Below, in pieces: positions 40,403 to 49,377 of a DNA stretch of 64,000 nt. Positions within the stretch are counted from its first letter, which is position 1; each line of letters begins with the position of its first letter. A program made the translations under genes and the position numbers. Source of the stretch: Micromonospora sp. RHAY321 (GTDB taxonomy: Bacteria > Actinomycetota > Actinomycetes > Mycobacteriales > Micromonosporaceae); contig NZ_JAMHIW010000004.1 in the NCBI RefSeq assembly GCF_023896955.1, positions 62,001-126,000 on the forward strand. The letters run 5' to 3'. The notes beneath the pieces are model-generated. The model was not told the origin of the DNA and did not search any database. It saw only the letters and a program-made list of their open reading frames with translations.

Positions 40403-41734
40403 TCAGCTCGCGGTGCAGCTCACCTCGGGCCTGGCGTTGCTGCCGGTCCAGCCGCCGATGAAGCCGAAGCTGGTGCTGGCGCCGGCGGCCAACCTGCCGT
40501 TGTAGTCCACGTTGCGCGCGGTCACGGTGGCTCCGCTGCTGGTCAGCGTCGCGTTCCAGGCCTGGCTGACGCTCTGGCCGTTGGCGAAGGTCCACCGGGC
40601 GCTCCAGCCGGTGATCGCCGTCGCGCCGGCGGTCACCTTCACCTCACCCTGGAATCCGCCCTGCCACTGGTTGGTGACGGTGTACGTGGCGGTGCAACCA
40701 CCAGCCGGCGGTGGAGTCGTCGGTGGGGGTGTGGTCGGCGGCGGGGTGCCGCCGAAGACCGTTGCCTCCCGGGCGGTCTGCCGGATCCCGTTGGCGCCGT
40801 TGAAGATCCGCTGGCCCCAACTGGTCAGGCTGGCCGGGTCGAAGGCGGTGGCCATGTCGAGATACTCCACGCCACCGCCGTTGCCGCTCCACGACCAGCC
40901 CAGCCAGCCGATCCCGTTGGCCTGGCTGTAGGCGAGGATGGTGTCCTCGTCCGGGTCACCGTCGGAGTGGTTGAAACCGAACTCGCCGACCACGATGGGC
41001 AGCCCCGCGGCGCGGAAGCGACCCAGGTAGTCGCTGATCTCCGCGGCGGTGTCGAAGACGCCGTACATGTGGATGGAGAAGACGGTGTTGCGGGCCGGGT
41101 CGGCGGCGAAGACCGAGGCGGCGTTGTCGCGCATGGTGAACGACCAGTCCTGACCCCAGTTCGGCGCATCCACCATGATCGTGTGGGTCAGGCCGCCGGC
41201 ACGCAGTCGACTGATCGCGGTGGCGTTGTCGGTGGCCCAGGAGGCGTAGTTCTGGTTGCCGTACGGCTCGTTGCCGATGTTGACGATGACGTACCTCTCC
41301 TGGCCGGCGAGGACGTCGGCGAGGCTTAGCCAGTAGTCGACGGCCCGGGCGAGGGTGATCGCGCCGCTCTGCTCGCCGTAGCCGGTGGTGTCGTGCACCT
41401 CCAGCACGCAGATCAGCCGGTTGGCCTTGCACGTCGAGATGACGTTGGCGACGTCGGCGTTGGTGTTGCGGGTCCACCGGTCGCCGCTGGAGAGCACCAC
41501 CCGGACGGTGTTCGCGCCGAGCGCCTTGACGTTGGCGAACGAGCTGGTCTCCTGGGGGTACCAGGTGTGCGCGTGGTTGACCCCGCGCATGATGAATTCG
41601 GTGCCGTTGGCGTCGTACAGCTTGCCGCCCGCGACGGAGAAGCCGGCCGCGGCGTGTGCCGGCTGGCCGAACGCCAGCACGGCGACGACCAGCGCGAGCA
41701 GGGCCGCGCCGGCGGCGGAGAGTCGAGTCTTCAT
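40403..41734 (-). CDS. Secreted GH5 beta-mannanase with CBM2
   Basis: This 443-residue exoenzyme has a signal peptide ending near PAHAAA (about residue 28). The GH5 barrel includes MRGVNHAHTWYPQ, characteristic of actinobacterial endo-beta-1,4-mannanases (GH5_8). The acid/base Glu156 is in NIGNEPYGN and the nucleophile Glu251 in VVGEFGF. A TPPPTTPPP linker follows, then a CBM2 domain from Cys347 to the terminal Cys. It cuts mannan in plant cell walls while bound to cellulose. The ATG follows GAGGAAG. Operators for a LacI-type repressor lie upstream. Confidence 0.92.
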   Translation of the reverse strand: MKTRLSAAGAALLALVVAVLAFGQPAHAAAGFSVAGGKLYDANGTEFIMRGVNHAHTWYPQETSSFANVKALGANTVRVVLSSGDRWTRNTNADVANVISTCKANRLICVLEVHDTTGYGEQSGAITLARAVDYWLSLADVLAGQERYVIVNIGNEPYGNQNYASWATDNATAISRLRAGGLTHTIMVDAPNWGQDWSFTMRDNAASVFAADPARNTVFSIHMYGVFDTAAEISDYLGRFRAAGLPIVVGEFGFNHSDGDPDEDTILAYSQANGIGWLGWSWSGNGGGVEYLDMATAFDPASLTSWGQRIFNGANGIRQTAREATVFGGTPPPTTPPPTTPPPAGGCTATYTVTNQWQGGFQGEVKVTAGATAITGWSARWTFANGQSVSQAWNATLTSSGATVTARNVDYNGRLAAGASTSFGFIGGWTGSNARPEVSCTAS

Positions 41735-41867
41735 GGCCTTCCTCAGGGAGGACCCCCGGTGCCCGACAGGGGTGGGACGTGACAGGGGAAGGCGGCTGCA
41801 GCCCGACAGCCACCGCCCGGATCCCGGCGGCGCAGGCATCAGCGTAGGACGATGGATCGACCGGCGC

Positions 41868-41992
41868 AACCGGTTCAGTGGCCGGGCCCGGGCCGGAGAC
41901 AGCCGTGACGGCCCACGCGGACGCGGGCCGTCACGGGGCGGTCATCCCCACCACAGGATGTGCGCCAACACCGGAGTCTTAACCGGTTAAGA
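41868..41992. promoter_or_regulatory. LacI-type operators upstream of the mannanase gene
   Basis: TCTTAACCGGTTAAGA at 41977-41992 is a perfect 16-bp palindrome with a central CG, the form bound by LacI-family repressors. AACCGGTT recurs at 41868-41875, nearer the mannanase start. The intergenic stretch 41735-42113 otherwise shows no gene. No LacI gene is nearby, so the regulator is encoded elsewhere. Confidence 0.65.
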
Positions 41993-42113
41993 GCGACCGT
42001 AGGCAGGCCGCCGTCATCCGTCAAGCGTCGCCCGTCCGAACCGGACGGGAGGGTTGACCGCTGCCGACCTGGGTATCCCGGGACGAACCGTGCGGTGGGA
42101 AGGGGTTACCAGG

Positions 42114-43076
42114 ATGGTCGGCGTCGGCTACACCCTGATGTGTGAGCAGTCCGGTCCGAAGCAGCTTATCGACCACGCCGTACGGGCGGAGGCGGCCGGC
42201 TTCGACCAACTGGTGATCTCCGATCACTACTACCCCTGGCTGGACGCCCAGGGGCACTCCCCGTACGCCTGGTCGGTGCTCGGCGCGGTCGCCCACGCCA
42301 CCTCCCGCGCGGAGCTGATGTCCTTCGTGACCTGCCCGATCCGCCGCTACCACCCGGCCGTCGTGGCGCAGAAGGCCAGCACGATCGGCGCTCTCTCGGA
42401 CGGCCGGTTCACCCTCGGTCTGGGCGCCGGGGAGAACCTCAACGAGCACGTGGTCGGCGGCTGGCCGCACGTGCAGCAGCGGCACGAGATGTTCGAGGAG
42501 GCGTTGCAGATCATCCGACCGCTGCTCAACGGCGAGTCGCTGACCTTCTCCGGCAACCACTTCGACGTACCCGACGCCTACGTCTGGGACCGCCCCGAGC
42601 GGCCGGTGCCGATGGCCATCGCCGCCTCCGGCCGGCAGTCGGCCACCCTGGCGGCCGAGTACGGCAACGGCATCGTGGCCACCGAGCCGGACCGGCACAT
42701 CATCGAGATGTACGACGACGCCGGTGGCGCCGGCCAGCCCCGCTACGGGCAGGTCGCCATCTGCTACGGCCCGGACGAGGCGGAGTGCCGCAAGATCGTG
42801 CACGACCAGTTCCGCTGGTTCGGGCTGGGCTGGAAGGTCAACGCCGAGCTGCCCGGCCCGGACTCCTTCGCCGCCGCCACCCAGTTCGTCCGCGAGGAGG
42901 ACGTCGCGGAGGGCATCTCCTGCGGCCCGGACGTGGACGCGCACGTCGAGGCGTTCCGGAAGTTCGTCGACGCCGGCTTCACCCACGTGGCGGTCGTCCA
43001 GGTCGGCGGGGAGAGCCAGCCGATGTTCCTGGACTGGGCGCAGGAGCAGCTGCTGCCGCGGCTGCGTGAGCTGTGA
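42114..43076 (+). CDS. F420-dependent LLM-class oxidoreductase (TIGR03557 type)
   Basis: This 320-residue protein begins MVGVGYTLMCEQSGPKQLID. It has the F420-dependent glucose-6-phosphate dehydrogenase-like pattern: GFDQLVISDHYYPWLDAQGH, SPYAWSVLGAVAHATSR, TCPIRRYHPAVVAQKAST, TLGLGAGENLNEHV and PMAIAASGRQSATLAAEYG. It is a TIM barrel using F420. The ATG follows a weak AGG-rich site; upstream codons of the frame are not family-like. It is coupled to the alpha/beta hydrolase by a GTGA overlap. The substrate is unknown. Confidence 0.88.
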   Translation: MVGVGYTLMCEQSGPKQLIDHAVRAEAAGFDQLVISDHYYPWLDAQGHSPYAWSVLGAVAHATSRAELMSFVTCPIRRYHPAVVAQKASTIGALSDGRFTLGLGAGENLNEHVVGGWPHVQQRHEMFEEALQIIRPLLNGESLTFSGNHFDVPDAYVWDRPERPVPMAIAASGRQSATLAAEYGNGIVATEPDRHIIEMYDDAGGAGQPRYGQVAICYGPDEAECRKIVHDQFRWFGLGWKVNAELPGPDSFAAATQFVREEDVAEGISCGPDVDAHVEAFRKFVDAGFTHVAVVQVGGESQPMFLDWAQEQLLPRLREL

Positions 43077-43906
43077 AGCTCAGCCCGGCCGGGCGATTCA
43101 GCCTCGCGGAGCTGCGGCTGGCGCTGGCCGCGCCCAGACCGGCCGCCGGGTTGGTCAGCGAGTGGCGACTGGTCGACGGGCTACGGACACACACCCGGCG
43201 CAGCGCCGACCCGGAGACCGGGGCTCCGCCGGTCGTGCTGGTGCACGGCCTGGCCGTCTCGCACCGGTACCTCACCCCGCTGGCCGTCGCGCTCGCCTCC
43301 ACCCACCCGGTGTACGTGCCGGACCTGCCCGGCTTCGGGCTGACCGAGCGGCCCCGGGGCGCGTACGACGTGCGCCGGCACGCCGACCACCTGGCCGCCT
43401 GGCTGGCCGCGTACCGGCTACCGCCGGTCTGCCTGCTCGGGCACTCGTTCGGCGCCGAGGTGGCCGCCGCGCTCGCCGCGGCGCGCCCGGACGCGGTCCG
43501 CGCGCTGGTGCTGGCCGGGCCGACCAGCGACCCGACCGCCCGGTCCCGACGCGGCCAGTTCGGCCGGTGGCTGGTCGACACCCTGCGGGAGGCGCCCTGG
43601 CAGGCGCCGATCCTGCTCCGGGACATCTGGGACGCCCGGCCGTGGCGGGTCCTCGCGACGCTGTCGCACTCGGTCCACAACCCGATCGAGGCCGACCTGG
43701 TGCGGATAGCCGCGCCGACCGTGGTGATCACCGGTGGCCGTGATCCGGTGGTGCCGGCCACCTGGCGGGACCTGGCGGCCCGACTGGTCCCCGACGGTCG
43801 CCCGGTGGCCGTGCCCGGCGCCGCCCACAACGTGGCCACCACCGCCCCGACGGCGGTCGCTGACGCGGTCCGCCATCTTCTCTCCCCGACTCTGACGAAC
43901 AGGTGA
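43073..43906 (+). CDS. Alpha/beta-fold hydrolase
   Basis: This 277-residue protein has VVLVHGLAVSHRYLTPLA (oxyanion HG), YVPDLPGFGLTERP, the nucleophile elbow LLGHSFGAEVAAAL, acid region VVITGGRDPVVP, and catalytic His in VPGAAHNVAT. The full Ser-Asp-His triad is present. GTG start overlaps the oxidoreductase stop. It is probably an esterase or C-C hydrolase acting with that oxidoreductase; the substrate is unknown. Confidence 0.9.
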   Translation: MKLSPAGRFSLAELRLALAAPRPAAGLVSEWRLVDGLRTHTRRSADPETGAPPVVLVHGLAVSHRYLTPLAVALASTHPVYVPDLPGFGLTERPRGAYDVRRHADHLAAWLAAYRLPPVCLLGHSFGAEVAAALAAARPDAVRALVLAGPTSDPTARSRRGQFGRWLVDTLREAPWQAPILLRDIWDARPWRVLATLSHSVHNPIEADLVRIAAPTVVITGGRDPVVPATWRDLAARLVPDGRPVAVPGAAHNVATTAPTAVADAVRHLLSPTLTNR

Positions 43907-43910
43907 ACCC

Positions 43911-44030
43911 ATGCGCTTCGGCAACACGGAGATCCGGCCGCTCGGTGGCGGCCTCGGCTGCCTCCTGATGATCCTCTTCTCGATCGTCGCCTCGGTGGTG
44001 CTCACCGTCCTGCTCAACGTGGTGCTCTGA
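43911..44030 (+). CDS. 39-residue single-helix membrane peptide
   Basis: This short frame begins MRFGNTEIRPLGGGLGCLLM and continues with a hydrophobic helix (ILFSIVASVVLTVLLNVVL) to the stop. It starts four bases after the hydrolase stop with GGTG nearby, in the same operon. Similar small membrane peptides with a Gly-rich segment before one helix are common in actinobacteria, with unknown function. Confidence 0.65.
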   Translation: MRFGNTEIRPLGGGLGCLLMILFSIVASVVLTVLLNVVL

Positions 44031-44061
44031 CCGGCGGGGGCACAGCGCCGGGATCACCCGG

Positions 44062-44871
44062 TCAGCCGGCGGTCAGGTCCACATCGGCCAGGACGGGATA
44101 GTGGTCCGACGCCGTGTCGGCCACCCCGCCCCGGATCACCCGGCAGTCCCGGACCCGCTCGGCCAGCGCCGGGGTGCCGAACAGGTAGTCCAGCCGCATC
44201 CCGGCGAACTCGGCCCCGCCGAACCGGGTGGGCACGGTGAGGCCGTCGGCCTCCGGTGCTCCGGCGGCGACCGACGGCCAGAGGTCGACCAGGCCGGCGG
44301 CCAGCAGCCGGGCGACGACGCGGGTGTCCACGCTGCCGCCGCCCCGCCGCAGATGGCGACGCCGGTAGAGGGCGGGCATCCCGGCCAGGCGCGCCGTGTG
44401 GTCGACGGTGGGGTCGAGCGAGTTGAGGTCACCGGTGACCAGCGTCAGCGGCCCCTGTGCCCGTCGCACTGCGGCCACCAGCCAGTCCACCTCCACCCGT
44501 CGCCGTCCCCCCGAGTACGGGTAGAGGTGGGTGCCGAGCACGGTCAGCGGGCCGGCCGAGGTGCCCACCACGACGCGGGCGGCGGCGTGGTGGAACGGCC
44601 GGCGCAGCGCCCCCGCGGCGACGACCCGCAGCGGTGGCCGGACCAGCACCGCCACCGGCTGCCCGAAGCAGGACCGGGCCAGATGGGGTGTCATCCCCAC
44701 CCGGGTGGCCACCTGGGCCATGAGTCCGCCGCGCTCGAAGCCCCGCAACTCCTGTAGGGCCAGCACGTCCGGCGCCTGCGCGGTGATCACCTCGATCACC
44801 CGGTCCAGCCGGCCCGGGTCGTTCCGGTCCCGACCACCCGTCCGGATGTTCCAGGTCATCACCCGCAGCAC
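44062..44871 (-). CDS. Endonuclease/exonuclease/phosphatase (EEP) family protein
   Basis: This 269-residue protein has the EEP signature set: RVMTWNIRTGG, DVLALQELRGFERGG (metal Glu), TVLGTHLYPYSGGRR, LVTGDLNSLDP (catalytic Asp/Asn) and C-terminal SDHYPVLADVDL (Asp-His). No signal peptide, so it is cytoplasmic. It may hydrolyse phosphodiesters, inositol phosphates or nucleic acid. It is the last gene of a minus-strand run rich in lipid-phosphate enzymes. GTG 44871 or ATG 44859 can start it. Confidence 0.87.
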   Translation of the reverse strand: MLRVMTWNIRTGGRDRNDPGRLDRVIEVITAQAPDVLALQELRGFERGGLMAQVATRVGMTPHLARSCFGQPVAVLVRPPLRVVAAGALRRPFHHAAARVVVGTSAGPLTVLGTHLYPYSGGRRRVEVDWLVAAVRRAQGPLTLVTGDLNSLDPTVDHTARLAGMPALYRRRHLRRGGGSVDTRVVARLLAAGLVDLWPSVAAGAPEADGLTVPTRFGGAEFAGMRLDYLFGTPALAERVRDCRVIRGGVADTASDHYPVLADVDLTAG

Positions 44872-44879
44872 GGCGGCGC

Positions 44880-46370
44880 TCAGTCCGCCCGGCCGGCCCG
44901 GGCCAGCTCGTCGTCGAGGGTGCCCACGTCCTCCGACTCGATGCTCGGCCGGTTGCCCTCCCGCACATCGGCGTTCGGGCGGATGACCAGGTAGAGCAGC
45001 CCGATCCAGAGCGCGGAGAGCAGGATCGCGCCCATGAAGTCGGTCGGGTGGTGCATCCCCCGGTACATCCGCGAGGTGGCCACCCCGACCGGCATGATCA
45101 CCGCGAGGGCCACGAAGATCCAGCGCCACCAGCGGTCGGTACGCGGCAGCACGACGACGGCGATCGCCAGCCAGATGCAGATGGTCGCCGCGATGTGCCC
45201 GGACGGGAAGGACGAGGTGGGCATCTGCCCGTCCAGGTTCTCCACCGCCGGGCGCGGGCGGTCGACCGCCCGGGCGGAGGCGAGGAAGAGGGTCAGCTCG
45301 CCGACCATCGCCAGCGCCACGAACAGCACCGGCCGCCAACGCCGCCACACCGCGAGCACCAGCGGACAGAACACCAGCGAGATCAGCAGGATCGCGTGGG
45401 TGTCGCCGAACTTGCTCCACCACCAGCTCACCTCGGTCAGCACCCCGGTGTGCCGGTCGGCGAACCAGCGCGGCACCTCCGTGTCGAGGGTGTGGAAGAA
45501 GGTGCCCTTGGCGTGGTAGCTGACGTACATGCCGAAGGCGTACAGCGCCCCGAACACCAGCACCCAGCCGACCAGCAGCTCGGCCACCGCCGAGCGGGGG
45601 TGGGCCAGCACGTGCTCTTCGGCGGGGGCGGGGGCGATGTCGTGCCCGGCCTCCGGCTCCAGCCCTTCGGTCAACGGGACCACCGGGCGGCCCCGCTCAC
45701 GACGCCACAGCCGGAACGCGTACGCGGTGACGCCCAGCCAGGCGGCGCCGAGCAGCCAGCCGGCCAGGACGTCGGAGATGAAGTGCACGCCCAGCGCGAT
45801 CCGGGTCAGCCCGATCAGGGCCACCAGCACGCCGACCGCGACGATCGCCGGCTTACGCCAGCGCGGCGCCATCGCCGGCAGGAACACCAGCAGCAGCGCC
45901 CCGTACGCGACGAACGAGCCGAGCGCGTGCCCGCTCGGGAAGCTGTTCCCGGGAGCGCTGGCGACCGGCACGTCCACCACCGGACGGAGCCGGCCGACCA
46001 GCTCCTTCAGGGACGGGTCGAGGATCAGACCACCGACCCCGGTGACGATCAGGTAGACGGCCAGCCGCGGCTGCCGCCGGATGAGCAGCCCCACCACGGC
46101 GATGGTGACCAGCCAGATGAGGATGGGCCGCCCGCCCAGGTCGGTCACCGCCTGGAGCACGGTGACCAGCGCGTGGTGCGGGGCGACGAGCCCGTTGAAC
46201 CACTCGGCGACCGCGTGGTCGGCGTCCTGCAACGGGCTCCACCGCACCCGGACCAGCAACAACAGCAGCCCGAAGGCCACTCCGGCGCCGGTGACGGCGA
46301 CCAGACCGGCGACGCTCCGCTCGGCGAAGTGACCGATCGGACGCCTCGCCACCTCTTTGACCGCGGTCAC
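44880..46370 (-). CDS. Membrane protein with two PAP2 phosphatase domains
   Basis: This 496-residue polytopic protein has two complete PAP2 active sites. Domain 1: KELVGRLRP, SFPSGHALGSF, and RIALGVHFISDV. Domain 2: RAVDRPRP, SFPSGHIAATI, and SRMYRGMHHPTD. Each domain has about six helices, with a cytoplasmic linker (EGLEPEAGHDIAPAPAEEHV) between. It probably dephosphorylates phosphatidate or isoprenoid pyrophosphates. GTG start after AAGGGAGG. Its neighbours include a diacylglycerol-kinase-like enzyme of opposing activity. Confidence 0.88.
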   Translation of the reverse strand: MTAVKEVARRPIGHFAERSVAGLVAVTGAGVAFGLLLLLVRVRWSPLQDADHAVAEWFNGLVAPHHALVTVLQAVTDLGGRPILIWLVTIAVVGLLIRRQPRLAVYLIVTGVGGLILDPSLKELVGRLRPVVDVPVASAPGNSFPSGHALGSFVAYGALLLVFLPAMAPRWRKPAIVAVGVLVALIGLTRIALGVHFISDVLAGWLLGAAWLGVTAYAFRLWRRERGRPVVPLTEGLEPEAGHDIAPAPAEEHVLAHPRSAVAELLVGWVLVFGALYAFGMYVSYHAKGTFFHTLDTEVPRWFADRHTGVLTEVSWWWSKFGDTHAILLISLVFCPLVLAVWRRWRPVLFVALAMVGELTLFLASARAVDRPRPAVENLDGQMPTSSFPSGHIAATICIWLAIAVVVLPRTDRWWRWIFVALAVIMPVGVATSRMYRGMHHPTDFMGAILLSALWIGLLYLVIRPNADVREGNRPSIESEDVGTLDDELARAGRAD

Positions 46371-46450
46371 CCCGCACCTCCCTTGTCTGTCTGGCGAGGC
46401 GCTTTACCCGATCGGCGCCTCCCGTACACGCGGACGCCCGGCGGGGGCGG

Positions 46451-47452
46451 CTACAGGGCCGTCATGTCTCCGGTGTCGAAGAGCTCGGCGCGGTCGGCCT
46501 CGGGCTCCCACAGATCCGGCTGGGCGGGCTCCTGCACCCCGATGCGCAGTGCCTCCAACTGGGCGGCGAAGGCCAGCCCGCCGAAGAGCGCCATGCCGGT
46601 GAGGTTGGCCCACAGCAGCAGCGCCATCATCCCGGTCAGCGCGCCGTACGTCTGGCCGAAGCCGTCGCTGAACCGCACGTACGCGGCGAGCAGCAGGCTG
46701 GCCAGCCACCAGAGCGCCGTGGCGATGCCGGCGCCGAAGAAGAGCCAGGAGAGGCCGGGTTGTTTGCGGCGCGGCGCGCGCCGGAACAGCACCGCCACGG
46801 CGAGCACGGTCAGCCCGAGGCTCAGCGGAAAGCGGATCACGTTCCAGATGCCGTCGGCGACCTCGCCCCACTCGTAGTGCTCCCGCACCGAGTCACCCAC
46901 CGCCCCGCCGGCGACGAGGATGAGGAAGCCGGCGAGCGCGGGCAGGCCGGCGCTGACGGCCAGCACGGCGGCGCGGAGGTACTTCCACAGTGCCGGGCGG
47001 TCCCGCTCCACGCCGTAGATGCGGTTGGCACCCCGTTCGATCTGGGCCATCGTGGTGGTCAGCGCGACCAGCCCGGTGAGCAGACCGAGGGTGAGCGCCA
47101 GCTCGCCGGCGTCCTCGACGCGCTCGCCCTCGCCGAGCAGCTCGGCGACCATCTGCTCGCTCTGGCCGGGGGTGAGCGCCAGGACGGTGTCGGCCACCAC
47201 GCGGCCGCCCTCCTCGACGCCCAGCTCGCTGATGAGGCCGGTGAGGGCGATCATGAACGGCACCACGGCGAGGCAGAGCTGCAACGCGAAGGCACGGGAG
47301 TGGCTGAACCCGTCGCCGTAGCGGAAACGGATGAAGGCGTCCCGCAGCAGGTGCCAGCCGCCCTGACGGCGCAGTGTGTGCCAGGCGTCGTCGGCGGACA
47401 GCTCCTCGTCGGCCATCAGCCGGGTCTCCGGCACGATCCGGGTGCTACTCAC
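46451..47452 (-). CDS. YihY/BrkB-family inner-membrane protein
   Basis: This 333-residue protein has the YihY/BrkB layout: YGDGFSHSRAFALQLCLAVV opening, LTLGLLTGLVALTTTMAQIE, RGANRIYGVERDRP, WLFFGAGIATALWWLASLLL and TYGALTGMMALLLWANLTG. There are six helices and an acidic C-terminus. Function is uncertain (often misnamed ribonuclease BN). GTG start overlaps the lipid kinase stop by eight bases, so they are coupled. Confidence 0.9.
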   Translation of the reverse strand: MSSTRIVPETRLMADEELSADDAWHTLRRQGGWHLLRDAFIRFRYGDGFSHSRAFALQLCLAVVPFMIALTGLISELGVEEGGRVVADTVLALTPGQSEQMVAELLGEGERVEDAGELALTLGLLTGLVALTTTMAQIERGANRIYGVERDRPALWKYLRAAVLAVSAGLPALAGFLILVAGGAVGDSVREHYEWGEVADGIWNVIRFPLSLGLTVLAVAVLFRRAPRRKQPGLSWLFFGAGIATALWWLASLLLAAYVRFSDGFGQTYGALTGMMALLLWANLTGMALFGGLAFAAQLEALRIGVQEPAQPDLWEPEADRAELFDTGDMTAL

Positions 47453-48449
47453 TGCGCGCTTCCTTGATCAGCTCCTCGCCCCGCTCCCCGGCGCCCTGCG
47501 CGTCGACGGCCAGGTCGGGGGCGTCCTCGGGCTGCGGCACACAGAGCCAGAGCGCCTGGGGTCGGACGTCGGCCCGTAGCTGCCGGGCCGGGGAGATGAG
47601 GTCGCCGTCCAGCTCCCGGGGCTGGGCCCGGTTGCTGGTGACCACCACGCGCCGACCGCGGAACACCTCCATCCGCGGCACCTGCCCGCTGCGGCGGATC
47701 ACCGCCCAGCCGAGGGCGAGCCAGTGCCGCAGGTTGCGCGGGGTGAGCACCGCGACGTCGAGCCAGCCGTCGTCCGGCTCGGCCTCGGTGAGCAGGCGCA
47801 CCCCGCCCTGGAGTCGGCCCACGTTGGCGATCAGCACCGAGCGGGCTCGACGGCGTACCGGCGGGCGGTCGTCGATGCGGATCTGTACCCGCATCGGCCG
47901 GTCCCGCAGGTGCCGGGCGGCGCCCATGACGTACGCGGGCCAGCCGATCCGGGCCTTGGTGGTCTCCGAGGTGGCGGCCAGCATCTGGGCGTCGAAGCCC
48001 ATGCCGGCCATCACGGTGAAGTACCGGTCCTCGACGGCGCCGACGTCGAGCAGCCGCCGGCCCCGCTCGACGGCGACCTGCAGCCCGGCGGCCAGGTCGG
48101 TGGAGAGCCCCAGGTTGGCGGCGAGCAGGTTGCCGGTGCCCTGGGGCAGCACGGCCAACGCCACGTCGGTGCCGACCAGGCCGCTGACGCAGGACATCAC
48201 GGTGCCGTCGCCGCCGCAGGCGAAGACCAGGTCGACGCCGGCCTTGACGGCCTGCTCGGTCTGGCCCCGGCCGGGGTCGTCGACGGTGGTCTCGAACCAC
48301 TGGGGCTCGGGCCAGCCGGCGGCGGCGAGGGCGTCGTTGACGGTGCGGCGCAGCTCGTCGAGATCGTCGACCTTCACCGGGTTGACCACCACGGCGGAAC
48401 GCAGCCCGCCGTCGCCGCCCGAGGGCCGCCTTTCCTGTGCAGCATCCAC
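47445..48449 (-). CDS. Diacylglycerol-kinase-family lipid kinase
   Basis: This protein of about 334 residues has the DAGK catalytic core: SAVVVNPVKVDDLDELR, LVFACGGDGTVMSCVSGLVG (GGDGT ATP motif), LAVLPQGTGNLLAANLGLS, and YFTVMAGMGFDAQMLAATS, then DVAVLTPRNLRHWL. It phosphorylates diacylglycerol or a related lipid. Start is uncertain: GTG 48449 is used; a farther ATG at 48515 would add 22 unlike residues. It forms a unit with YihY, PAP2 and EEP genes. Confidence 0.88.
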   Translation of the reverse strand: MDAAQERRPSGGDGGLRSAVVVNPVKVDDLDELRRTVNDALAAAGWPEPQWFETTVDDPGRGQTEQAVKAGVDLVFACGGDGTVMSCVSGLVGTDVALAVLPQGTGNLLAANLGLSTDLAAGLQVAVERGRRLLDVGAVEDRYFTVMAGMGFDAQMLAATSETTKARIGWPAYVMGAARHLRDRPMRVQIRIDDRPPVRRRARSVLIANVGRLQGGVRLLTEAEPDDGWLDVAVLTPRNLRHWLALGWAVIRRSGQVPRMEVFRGRRVVVTSNRAQPRELDGDLISPARQLRADVRPQALWLCVPQPEDAPDLAVDAQGAGERGEELIKEARSE

Positions 48450-48559
48450 GGCGTCAGTGTGCAGCACCGGGACGCCTTCAGCGAGCCCCCGGGCGGCCGG
48501 CGTCGGAAGTGCCACAGACAGGTTTCAACGCGTCCGCCGCCGTTTCACCACGACCGCTG

Positions 48560-49138
48560 TCAGGCCGCCGTCCGCAGCGCGCTCTCGACCCGCCGGCGCA
48601 GGTCGTCGAGGTCGGCCCCGGCCTCGGTGAGCACCAGCGCGCCCAGCCCCTGGCCCTCGCGGAGCACGCCGAGCAGGATGTGCTCGGTGCCGATGTGGTT
48701 GTGGCGCAGCCGCAGCGCCTCGCGCAGCGACAACTCCAGCACCTTCTTCGAGCGGGGCGAGAACGGCCCGCCGAGGAAGCGCCGGCGGCCCCAGCGGCGT
48801 CGCGGTGCCGGCACGGCCTCGCGCAGGGCGTCCGGCCCGAAGGACTGCTCGATGCGGGCCACGATGGCGGCCAGGTCGATGCCGATCTCGCGCAGCGCCG
48901 CCGCGTCCGCGTCGCCGAGGCCGGCGCCCCCGTTGGCGGTGTGCCGGCGGACCCGCTCGCGCAGGTCGTCGGCGCGTACGCCGGCGTCGGCCAGCACCCG
49001 GCTGGCCAGTCCGGCCTCGTCGGCCACGAGGGCGAGCAGCAGGTGCTCGGTGCCGACCGGGCGCTGGCCCTCGGCCCGTGCCTCCTCCACCGCCCGCCGG
49101 ACCACTCCGCGCGCCCGGTCGGTGAACCGTTCGAACAT
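48560..49138 (-). CDS. Clp N-domain protein without ATPase (ClpC2-like)
   Basis: This 192-residue protein consists of two Clp-N repeats. The first begins MFERFTDRARGVVRRAVEEA and contains VGTEHLLLALVADEAGLASR. The second has FSPRSKKVLELSLREALRLR and HIGTEHILLGVLREGQGLGA. This is the substrate/adaptor and drug-binding module of ClpC without any ATPase domain. It resembles mycobacterial ClpC2, reported as a decoy that captures ClpC-targeting antibiotics. ATG 49138 overlaps the HTH stop (ATGA), with GGGAGG upstream. A decoy or adaptor role is inference. Confidence 0.87.
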   Translation of the reverse strand: MFERFTDRARGVVRRAVEEARAEGQRPVGTEHLLLALVADEAGLASRVLADAGVRADDLRERVRRHTANGGAGLGDADAAALREIGIDLAAIVARIEQSFGPDALREAVPAPRRRWGRRRFLGGPFSPRSKKVLELSLREALRLRHNHIGTEHILLGVLREGQGLGALVLTEAGADLDDLRRRVESALRTAA

Positions 49139-49374
49139 CACGCCTCCCACGATTGATTGACCGCCGGCCGCCCGGCGTGCTTCTTGTGCACCGCCTGCCG
49201 GCTGACCTCGAGCGCGTCGGCGATGTCCTGCCAGGACCAGCCCTGTCGGCGGGCGTTGTCCACCTGGACCACCTCCAGTCGCTCGAGCAGCCGGCGCAGC
49301 GCGCGGACGGCGCGCAGCCCGACCCGGGGATCGGTGCTGCCGGCTGCCGCCGCGAGTTCCGTCGCCTGACTCAT
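49138..49374 (-). CDS. Small helix-turn-helix DNA-binding protein
   Basis: This 78-residue protein begins MSQATELAAAAGSTDPRVGL. A charged helix follows (RALRRLLERLEVVQVDNARR), then the helix-turn-helix WSWQDIADALEVSRQAVHKK. ATG 49374 is chosen since a consensus promoter ends right before it, giving a leaderless mRNA; an upstream ATG lies within the operator. It is coupled to the Clp-N gene by ATGA. It probably binds the two GTCAAC palindromes at its own promoter. The related HTH occurs fused to Clp-N in ClpC2-like proteins (from memory). Confidence 0.85.
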   Translation of the reverse strand: MSQATELAAAAGSTDPRVGLRAVRALRRLLERLEVVQVDNARRQGWSWQDIADALEVSRQAVHKKHAGRPAVNQSWEA

Positions 49375-49377
49375 GTC

